DNA of 22,605 nt from an uncultured Lachnospiraceae bacterium (GTDB lineage Bacteria; Bacillota; Clostridia; Lachnospirales; Lachnospiraceae), in contig CAKRTZ010000036.1 of assembly GCA_934402515.1 (NCBI GenBank), positions 1 to 22,605 of the forward strand, in the 5' to 3' direction. A program made the translations under genes and the position numbers. This document shows positions 9,050-13,301 of this stretch, piece by piece. Each line of letters opens with the position of its first letter. Position 1 is the first letter of the stretch. Below the pieces are notes generated by a model. That model was given only the letters and a program-made list of their open reading frames with translations, had not been told where the DNA came from and did not search any database.

Positions 9050-9187
9050 ATTCCGCAGACGCTTTTTGCGTTGGAGGAATCGCGAATCAAATTTCAGATT
9101 TGGTTCTGCGATAAGGGCTATTTTGTGGCGCCCGCGACACAAATAGCTGTGTGAAAAGTAAGCGATCGAGCTTATTTTTTACACTGT
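9050..9187 (-). promoter_or_regulatory. gltB: gltB 5' leader: chain of hairpins
   Basis: This 138-base stretch between the TAGGAGG of repeat copy A and gltB has four consecutive inverted repeats. (1) 9152-9187: 15 paired positions around the loop GATCGA, two of them G-U on the plus strand and A-C mismatches on the minus strand. (2) About 9118-9149: arms GCTATTTTGTG and CACAAATAGC with one bulge. (3) About 9081-9108: arms near AATCAAAT and ATTTGGTT. (4) About 9052-9083: a minus-strand stem ATTCC/GGAAT enclosing ACGC/GCGT. The last stem abuts the GGAG of gltB and its 5' side contains CCTCC, so it could limit ribosome access. I see no match to a known riboswitch. Confidence 0.5.
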
Positions 9188-9376
9188 CCTCCTATTCGAA
9201 AACAATAGAATCCTGCTTGCAGGATTCTCCGCCTGCGGCGGGTCGTTTTAACGACATCATTCTTTTCCGCCGCAGTGCGCTCCACGCGGAGCGTTCTTTT
9301 ATTTCATAGGAGGAAGTTTCCTATGAAATAAAAGAAGGTCACAAAGAACATGCGAACGCACGCCTTTGTGACCTTC
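9188..9376 (-). repeat. Structured repeat element, copy A
   Basis: Reading the minus strand, the copy consists of five abutting structures. A 13-bp stem GAAGGTCACAAAG with a 17-base loop (9334-9376) comes first. It is followed by a perfect 18-bp palindrome around CATAGGA/TCCTATG with a 7-base loop (9294-9336), then the stem CGCTCC/GGAGCG with loop GCGT (9278-9293). Next is a 9-bp stem CTGCGGCGG/CCGCCGCAG (9233-9275) that encloses GTCGTT/AACGAC, then the stem GAATCCTGC/GCAGGATTC (9208-9227). The copy ends in TAGGAGG at 9188-9194. Copy B at 11803-11994 has the same order and shares islands of sequence. No open frame is conserved between the copies, so the element is non-coding. Confidence 0.75.
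9334..9376 (-). terminator. Strong hairpin with U-rich tail (terminator or 5'-end leader hairpin)
   Basis: A 13-bp perfect stem (GAAGGTCACAAAG and its complement) is followed on the minus strand by TTTTATTTC. It could terminate the CPBP-cutC operon that ends at 9523. However, the predicted gltB promoter at 9383-9412 would start transcripts right at its 5' base, so it could instead be the first structure of the gltB leader. Confidence 0.6.
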
Positions 9377-9391
9377 GTGTATACTATACAC
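9377..9391. promoter_or_regulatory. Perfect palindrome over the gltB -10 box (operator candidate)
   Basis: GTGTATACTATACAC is a 7-1-7 perfect inverted repeat that contains the predicted -10 hexamer TATAGT of the minus-strand promoter. The position is what is expected of a repressor site. The regulator is unknown. Confidence 0.45.
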
Positions 9392-9412
9392 CTGTTTTTA
9401 TTCCTTTGTAAA
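9383..9412 (-). promoter_or_regulatory. Predicted sigma-A promoter of gltBD
   Basis: Minus-strand TTTACA (9407-9412) and TATAGT (9383-9388) with an 18-base spacer. The predicted start is near 9376, giving gltB a leader of about 335 bases. The -10 lies inside the palindrome at 9377-9391. The remaining DNA at 9413-9522 is AT-rich and I see nothing further in it. Confidence 0.55.
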
Positions 9413-9522
9413 TAGGTTTTTTCCTGTGAGTTGTCTAATAATTTGACTTCTATTTATTTTCTTTGCATTTTTCAGTTTTCTTTTTATTATTGCATCCTTA
9501 TAAACCGGTTGTCTTACGCAAC

Positions 9523-10158
9523 TTATCCCTGTTTTTCTTTCAACTTTTTACGGATTTTTTCTTTGTCCGCCTGCCACCAGAAGATGATGAGACAAATTGT
9601 GGCGAAAAGCACACAATTTAAGCCCCCTTTCCAGCCCTCCGGGAACCCGAAAACGCCTCCGGCAATCAGAGTGGTCACATTGGCGCAGACATGAAAGACA
9701 ATGGGTGCATAAATGGACAACAGCCGGACATAGGATAAGCCAATCAGCACTCCCATGGGAAAGGCAAACATCGCCTGCGCCAGATTGCCGTGATAGATGG
9801 CAAAGAGCAGTGCGGTCACCAGAACAGAAAGATAGGTGCCCTGCCGTATTCTGGCAAACAGGCGGTTCAGCCCCCGCTGTACCAGTCCACGGAAAATCAG
9901 TTCCTCCACAATGGGAGAACATACGCCGTACAAAAACAAGCCCAGTCCCAGAGGAACGCTGAACTGCTTGCTTGCCACCGCTGTGTATTTGGGGGAAAGC
10001 TCCGTCAGATGTCCCAGGACAAAAAGCTGGTTTAAGAAGATGCTGAACGCCACGGCAAAGAGTGCCGTTCCTATATAATTTTTCCTGCGCCACTTCGCCA
10101 GAGTCTGCTGTTCCTCAGACAAGGCGGGGCGCTCTTTCTTTTTTCCTGTAAATTTCAT
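9523..10158 (-). CDS. CPBP-family intramembrane metalloprotease
   Basis: 211 residues from the preferred start. It is a polytopic membrane protein of the CPBP (CAAX protease and bacteriocin-processing, Abi) family, the glutamic-type intramembrane proteases. Family motifs are present: motif 1 EELIFRG (E85, E86, R90), motif 2 with H123 in AIYHGNLAQ, and motif 3 with H156 in FHVCANV. Hydrophobic segments fall at about 28-48, 68-83, 110-125, 130-150 and 180-196, between basic cytoplasmic ends. The frame is open to an ATG at 10224, but the ATG at 10158 (MKFTGKKKE) has AGAAAGG upstream, while the upstream 66 bases form a large hairpin and have no clear ribosome binding site. It is the last gene of the HAD-cutC operon. 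The substrate cannot be told; members process peptides or give bacteriocin immunity. Confidence 0.88.
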   Translation of the reverse strand: MKFTGKKKERPALSEEQQTLAKWRRKNYIGTALFAVAFSIFLNQLFVLGHLTELSPKYTAVASKQFSVPLGLGLFLYGVCSPIVEELIFRGLVQRGLNRLFARIRQGTYLSVLVTALLFAIYHGNLAQAMFAFPMGVLIGLSYVRLLSIYAPIVFHVCANVTTLIAGGVFGFPEGWKGGLNCVLFATICLIIFWWQADKEKIRKKLKEKQG

Positions 10159-10173
10159 GGTAAAACCTTTCTG

Positions 10174-10223
10174 TGACACATGTTTGCCACTCTTACCAGT
10201 TGTGCAAACTGACCTATGTGTCA
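10174..10223 (-). promoter_or_regulatory. Hairpin between cutC and the CPBP protease gene
   Basis: TGACACAT (10174-10181) pairs with ATGTGTCA (10216-10223) and GTTTGC (10182-10187) with GCAAAC (10204-10209), a 14-bp stem with a six-base bulge on one side. There is no T run, so it does not look like a terminator. It may stabilise or separate the messages of cutC and the protease. Confidence 0.45.
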
Positions 10224-10227
10224 TAAA

Positions 10228-10980
10228 TCACAACGCTCTGCGGAGTGCCTCCACTTCCTCCCGGCTCACCACCTCATAGTCCGAGGCATGTTCCCCCGGA
10301 CAGTAGGCAAAGGTCACACTTTCCGTCACGCCGGTATTGTCCCGTTTCCAGCCACGGCAGGAGCTGTGGATCTGATGTACCCCTGTCTGTCTCACGAATT
10401 CTACGGCATTTTCCTTCCGCAGTCCGCTTCCCGGAAGTATCTGGATTTCTTCTCCGTACTGTTTCTGGAGCTTTGCCAGCAGTTCCCGGCCTTCCCAGGC
10501 AGTGGCTTTTCCTCCGCTGGTGAGCACTCTGTCCACGCCGCAGCCAATCAGGTTTTCCAATGCCTGCTCCATATCCGGCACGCAGTCGATGGCTCGATGG
10601 AATACTGCCTCTTTTCCCTGAGAATGAATGAGTTCCACGAAGGCTTTCGTCCGTTCCACATCCAGGTTTCTGTCCTCCTGCAAAAAGCCGAAGGCAAGTC
10701 CATCCGCCCCGTTTTGCAATAACAGCTCTGCCTCTTTTAACATCAGTTTATATTCCGTCTCCCCGTAGCAGAAACCGCCCCCTCTGTGGCGCACCATTGC
10801 CACCACCGGGAGGAAACAGCCTTCCTTGACTGCCTGCAGAGTTGCCATGGAAGGGGTCAGCCCTCCTAGATACAAAGCGCTGTTTAATTCAATCCTGTCT
10901 GCCCCTGTCTCGTCTGCCACCAGTGCATCCTCCAGACAGCCACAGCAGATTTCCAGTAAGGTTGTCGATTCGTTTTTCAT
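10228..10980 (-). CDS. cutC: CutC family protein
   Basis: 250 residues, the usual length of the family, a cytoplasmic TIM barrel. Recognisable family segments are LLEICCGCLEDALVADETGA (about residues 8-27), ADRIELNSALYLGGLTPS, HRAIDCVPDMEQALENLIGC, DRVLTSGGKATAWEG and ILPGSGLRKENA. CutC was named for copper tolerance in E. coli; the biochemical role is not settled, so only the family name is safe. One oddity: the strand usually ending IELC has IELN here, so one commonly conserved cysteine is replaced. The start has AGGAGAGGG directly upstream, and the gene begins eight bases after the HAD gene, so it is in the same operon. Confidence 0.92.
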   Translation of the reverse strand: MKNESTTLLEICCGCLEDALVADETGADRIELNSALYLGGLTPSMATLQAVKEGCFLPVVAMVRHRGGGFCYGETEYKLMLKEAELLLQNGADGLAFGFLQEDRNLDVERTKAFVELIHSQGKEAVFHRAIDCVPDMEQALENLIGCGVDRVLTSGGKATAWEGRELLAKLQKQYGEEIQILPGSGLRKENAVEFVRQTGVHQIHSSCRGWKRDNTGVTESVTFAYCPGEHASDYEVVSREEVEALRRAL

Positions 10981-10988
10981 ACCCTCTC

Positions 10989-11660
10989 CTACTTTCCCTT
11001 CGTCAGATAATCCTGCAGCTGCTCCATGGTGTCGGCGATAAAGTCCGCGCCTTCTGCCTCCAGTTCTCCCTGTGGTGCATAGCCGAAGGAAACGCCCACT
11101 GCCACGATGCCATTTTCTTTCGCTCCCTGGATGTCAAACTTCCGGTCGCCCACCATCGCCGTATTTTCTCTGGTGAGTTTCTCTCCCCGCAGTTCGTAGA
11201 GCTGGCGCAGAGCCTCCTCCACCACTTCCTCTTTTTTACCGCGGGTTCCATCTAACTCACTTCCCACCACCACATCAAAGTAGCTGTCAATGTGGAAATG
11301 CTCCAGAATCCGTCTCACAAAGACGCCGGGTTTGCTGGAGGCAATCGCCAGTGCCGCTCCCGCCTCCTTGCAGGCGGCAAGCATCTGTTCCGCTCCCGGA
11401 TAAATCTCATTTTCAAAAATGCCGGTGTCCTTGAACCGCTCCCGGTAATACTGGATTGCCAAAAGGCCCTGCTCCTCGGTCATCCCGTGAAATTCCATAA
11501 AGCTGTCCAGCAGCGGCGGTCCGATATAAGGCTCCAGCTTGTCCAGATCCGGCTCCTCCATTCCCATTTTGTGAAGGGCGTACTGGACACAGGTGCAGAT
11601 TCCCTTTTTCGGGTCGGTGAGGGTGCCGTCCAAATCAAATAAAATATAGGAAAACATCAT
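10989..11660 (-). CDS. HAD-superfamily phosphatase, phosphoglycolate phosphatase-like
   Basis: 223 residues from the preferred start. HAD motif I is FDLDGTLTD (D9 nucleophile, D11 acid), motif II the serines of AIASSKPG (about 106-113), motif III a lysine around GKKEEV (about 141-146), and motif IV VGDRKFDIQGA (D172, D176). A helical C1 cap with YIGPPLLDSF lies between motifs I and II. This is the Gph/PpaX-like subfamily; likely substrates are small phosphate esters, and the exact one cannot be read from sequence. The frame opens at an ATG at 11708, but the paired ATGATG at 11660/11657 is better: GAAAGGG is six bases upstream, and the HAD fold starts directly after it. The ATG overlaps the stop of a 45-codon membrane ORF (ATGA), which suggests coupled translation. 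Confidence 0.9.
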   Translation of the reverse strand: MMFSYILFDLDGTLTDPKKGICTCVQYALHKMGMEEPDLDKLEPYIGPPLLDSFMEFHGMTEEQGLLAIQYYRERFKDTGIFENEIYPGAEQMLAACKEAGAALAIASSKPGVFVRRILEHFHIDSYFDVVVGSELDGTRGKKEEVVEEALRQLYELRGEKLTRENTAMVGDRKFDIQGAKENGIVAVGVSFGYAPQGELEAEGADFIADTMEQLQDYLTKGK

Positions 11661-11794
11661 TCTCTGCCCTTTCTCTTTCTTTCCATATAAATCAAATATA
11701 CCATACACAGCACGATTTGTACAAAGGAAGAACAGGGCGTGGCGAGTCCGATTTTAAACAAGGGCTGAATAATTTTTCCCTTTGAAAAGTTCAT
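11657..11794 (-). CDS. Small single-span membrane peptide (45 aa), hypothetical
   Basis: The peptide starts MNFSKGKIIQPLFKIG and has one hydrophobic stretch (about residues 19-36, ending IVLCMVYLIY), followed by a basic tail MERKRKGRE. The ribosome binding site is excellent: AGGAGG eight bases before the ATG. Its TGA overlaps the ATG of the HAD gene. I do not recognise a family. It may be a real small membrane protein, or a leader ORF that brings ribosomes to the HAD start. The AGGAGG is also the end of the repeat element copy B. Whether the peptide is conserved in relatives would decide. Confidence 0.55.
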   Translation of the reverse strand: MNFSKGKIIQPLFKIGLATPCSSFVQIVLCMVYLIYMERKRKGRE

Positions 11795-11802
11795 TGCATG
11801 TG

Positions 11803-11994
11803 CCTCCTAAACTAACAGTGTAGAACAAAGAGTCGCTTGCCGACTCTTTGCGCGCGCGAGCGGTATGCGTAGCATAAACTACTTCTCCGCGAGCTGCGCA
11901 TCCATGCGGAGCATTTAATTGCATAGGAAGGAATTTCCTATGCAATTAAAAAGCCGGATAAGGCACAGGCATCTCAGCCTGCATCTTATCCGGC
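11803..11994 (-). repeat. Structured repeat element, copy B
   Basis: It has the same layout as copy A, reading the minus strand. First comes a stem GCCGGATAAG/CTTATCCGGC with a T tract (11953-11994), then a perfect 16-bp palindrome around TTGCATAGGAA (11914-11950). Next is the GCTCCGCATGGATGCGCA box with stem CGCAT/ATGCG (11897-11908). Then a GC-rich bipartite stem encloses GTAG/CTAC (11869-11882), followed by the stem CAAAGAGTCG/CGACTCTTTG with loop GCAAG (11826-11850). It ends in TAGGAGG (11803-11809). A frame is open through it (11754-11945), but the equivalent frame in copy A has a stop, so I do not call it a gene. Confidence 0.75.
11953..11994 (-). terminator. Rho-independent terminator after thiT
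   Basis: A 10-bp perfect stem (GCCGGATAAG and its complement) with a further inner stem GCAGGC/GCCTGT, followed on the minus strand by TTTTTAATT. It lies about 80 bases after the thiT stop. It is also the first structure of repeat copy B. Confidence 0.75.
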
Positions 11995-12046
11995 TACATT
12001 TCTTAATTATGAATGATTGCCTCCGATGACAATGCTATTTTAACGG

Positions 12047-12058
12047 AGTAAATTTACT
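12047..12058. repeat. 12-bp perfect palindrome after thiT
   Basis: AGTAAATTTACT lies 17 bases beyond the thiT stop codon. It is short and AT-rich, so it may be chance. A weak promoter-like pair for the HAD operon (TTGTCA 12027-12032, CATAAT 12006-12011, 15-base spacer) is downstream of it. Confidence 0.3.
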
Positions 12059-12075
12059 TTTTCAAATCCTATGTG

Positions 12076-12624
12076 TTATTCTGTCGCCATCTGCTTGATT
12101 CGATCCATTGCTTTTCTTACTGCAGGGATTGCCAGCAGAATCAGAGTCAGCACCATCTCCGGCACAATATAACTCATATTGTATACAGTGGAACCCCAGA
12201 TTGCTACCAGGTTTCCATGGGCATCTCCTACATACTCGGTGTAAAAAATCAGACCGGAAATCATGTGCATCACGAAACGTCCGCATACACCTACGATGTA
12301 GCCGATAACCAGACCGTTTTTCTTTTTATAGAAGAAACCGGACAGTCCCAGTGCGCCGAATGCCAGAGGATAGTCCAACAGTACCTGGAGCGGATGTACC
12401 ACATAGGGGCCTGTGATAAACTGTAACACACCATAAGCCACTGCGGCAATGATGCCGGTTACGGGTCCGTACCAGTAGCCTACCAGACAGATAATCAACA
12501 TACTGAACAGAGTGACAGAACCACCATTGGGCAGGCTGGGCAGTTTGATAACCGTAGCGATTACGGTTGCCAGTGCAATAGCCATGGCGGAAAATACGAT
12601 TTGTTTGGTTTTGATCTTTTGCAT
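12076..12624 (-). CDS. thiT: Thiamine transporter, ECF S component (ThiT/YuaJ family)
   Basis: 182 residues, the usual size of the family, with six predicted membrane segments. ThiT is the thiamine-binding subunit that docks on the shared EcfA-EcfA'-EcfT module, which is encoded elsewhere. Family hallmarks are LPNGGSVTLFSM (about 31-42), the strongly conserved VHPLQVLLDYPLAFGALGL (about 76-94) and the C-terminal aromatic region with W143, Y148 and N149, where thiamine is held in homologues. The acidic residue of the LLxYP segment is Asp84 here. An upstream TPP riboswitch independently supports the thiamine assignment. The ATG directly follows AGGAGGATTTTTTT. It is a single-gene transcript ending at the terminator at 11953-11994. 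Confidence 0.94.
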   Translation of the reverse strand: MQKIKTKQIVFSAMAIALATVIATVIKLPSLPNGGSVTLFSMLIICLVGYWYGPVTGIIAAVAYGVLQFITGPYVVHPLQVLLDYPLAFGALGLSGFFYKKKNGLVIGYIVGVCGRFVMHMISGLIFYTEYVGDAHGNLVAIWGSTVYNMSYIVPEMVLTLILLAIPAVRKAMDRIKQMATE

Positions 12625-12670
12625 AAAAAAATCCTCCTGGAATATGATTATTGAACATCATACCGGAGGA
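12625..12670 (-). terminator. thiT: Riboswitch expression platform: terminator that contains the thiT ribosome binding site
   Basis: On the minus strand TCCTCC (12665-12670) pairs with GGAGGA (12632-12637), GG with CC, and TATGAT (12657-12662) with ATCATA (12643-12648), around an eight-base loop. Seven Ts follow (12625-12631), then the ATG. The hairpin is thus an intrinsic terminator whose 3' arm is the Shine-Dalgarno sequence, so it can both end the transcript and hide the ribosome site. Confidence 0.7.
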
Positions 12671-12787
12671 GTGCAGGCTGCTGACATACAGCAGCTCTGG
12701 AGAATCTGCAATGCAAATTCTCTGTAGGCTTTCTATACGCATAGTGACATCTTTATTACACCTTGTCACTATACAGTAATTTGAGAC
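12671..12787 (-). other. Linker between TPP aptamer and terminator, with three hairpins
   Basis: Reading the minus strand from the aptamer, there is a stem TAGTGACA/TGTCACTA (within about 12741-12773). It is followed by a 10-bp stem GAGAATTTGC/GCAGATTCTC with loop ATT (about 12699-12721) and a 7-bp stem GCTGCTG/CAGCAGC (about 12677-12695). One of these, or a strand exchange with the terminator arm, may serve as antiterminator. The linker is long for a TPP platform. Confidence 0.45.
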
Positions 12788-12856
12788 TGCTTCTCTACGC
12801 CGGTATTATCCGGGTCAGATGATAAGGGTAAAATCTCAGCCGTAGCACCCCCAGCA
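12788..12856 (-). ncRNA. TPP riboswitch (THI element) aptamer
   Basis: The minus strand carries the TPP aptamer core in order: GGGGGTGCT, GGCTGAGAT, ACCCTTATCATCTGA, CCGGATAATACCGGCGTAG and AGAAGCA. The P1 helix closes with TGCT (12853-12856) and AGCA (12788-12791). It binds thiamine pyrophosphate and should switch off thiT when TPP is plentiful. Confidence 0.96.
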
Positions 12857-12873
12857 AGTATTGGTTCTTCCCT

Positions 12874-12902
12874 ACTATACAAAACATAGGTGGAACTGTC
12901 AA
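12874..12902 (-). promoter_or_regulatory. Consensus sigma-A promoter of thiT
   Basis: Minus-strand TTGACA (12897-12902) and TATAGT (12874-12879) with a 17-base spacer. The predicted start near 12867 lies about 10 bases before the riboswitch. Confidence 0.85.
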
Positions 12903-12923
12903 GCTATTCCGGTGTATCAGAAA

Positions 12924-12963
12924 AATGACATTTTATTTGACGATCATCAAATAAAACATCATT
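12924..12963 (-). terminator. Inverted repeat, probable addBA terminator
   Basis: TTTTATTTGA (12931-12940) and TCAAATAAAA (12947-12956) form a 10-bp perfect stem around CGATCA, extended past a 2x2 internal loop by AATGA/TCATT. Read on the minus strand it ends in a run of Ts (TCATTTTTCTG). It lies between the 36-bp unit array and the thiT promoter. The stem is AT-rich, so its strength is uncertain. Confidence 0.5.
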
Positions 12964-12999
12964 CTTAAGCCGTAGAAAAAGCTTATAATTTTCTTTGAA

Positions 13000-13248
13000 A
13001 CCCATAAGCCATGATAAAGATCGTATCTTATGGGTGTTTTTCTGGAATAATTGCGCAGCCTCTACCTATAAGTACCAGGTAGTGCTTATCCTTATGAGTC
13101 AAATTTGCAAAAAAATCCGCTATTTCCAGCCCAAATGTCCTTTTGAAGACCTATAAAAGTCACCATAAATCTGTCCTTATGGGTAAGGCATCGTTTCATT
13201 GGACTCCAAGCAGCCCATAAGAATCCCAGCATGTCCACGCTTATAGGT
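13000..13248. repeat. Array of four 36-bp palindrome-bounded units
   Basis: Units at 13000-13035, 13064-13099, 13149-13184 and 13213-13248 are each exactly 36 bp. Each starts with a 9-mer of the type ACCYATAAG and ends with its inverted form CTTATRRGT; the 18-bp interiors are unrelated. Exact start 9-mers are ACCCATAAG, ACCTATAAG, ACCTATAAA and GCCCATAAG; ends are CTTATGGGT, CTTATGAGT, CTTATGGGT and CTTATAGGT. Intervals between units are 28, 49 and 28 bp. The array is in the 3' non-coding stretch after addA. No cas genes are near, and the conserved part is the ends rather than the whole unit, so it is not an ordinary CRISPR array. I see no gene in 12964-13301. Confidence 0.8.
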
Positions 13249-13301
13249 TTCCCCTGCATTTTAAAGGAATCCCAGAAGGTGAAGATGCCAAGATTCGTCC
13301 G

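Noticed and set aside
9040..9090. TTG start of gltB at 9090
   Set aside because: No ribosome binding site. The ATG at 9039 has GGAG and leaves a normal 22-residue propeptide before the catalytic cysteine.
11661..11708. Upstream ATG of the HAD gene
   Set aside because: It lies inside the 45-codon ORF, has no ribosome binding site, and would add 16 residues ahead of the HAD motif; ATGATG at 11660 is preceded by GAAAGGG.
11754..11945. 63-codon minus-strand ORF through repeat copy B
   Set aside because: It runs through the palindrome and stems; the equivalent frame in copy A meets a stop soon after CATAGG, and it has no ribosome binding site. It is the by-product of a structured repeat.
12326..12769. 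147-codon ORF overlapping thiT and its leader
   Set aside because: It is out of frame with thiT and spans the riboswitch linker and terminator; the composition is that of a shadow frame.
13000..13248. CRISPR array with 36-bp repeats and 28-bp spacers
   Set aside because: Unit length and intervals look CRISPR-like, but only the outer 9 bp of each unit are conserved; the inner 18 bp differ. A CRISPR repeat is conserved throughout. No cas genes are present.
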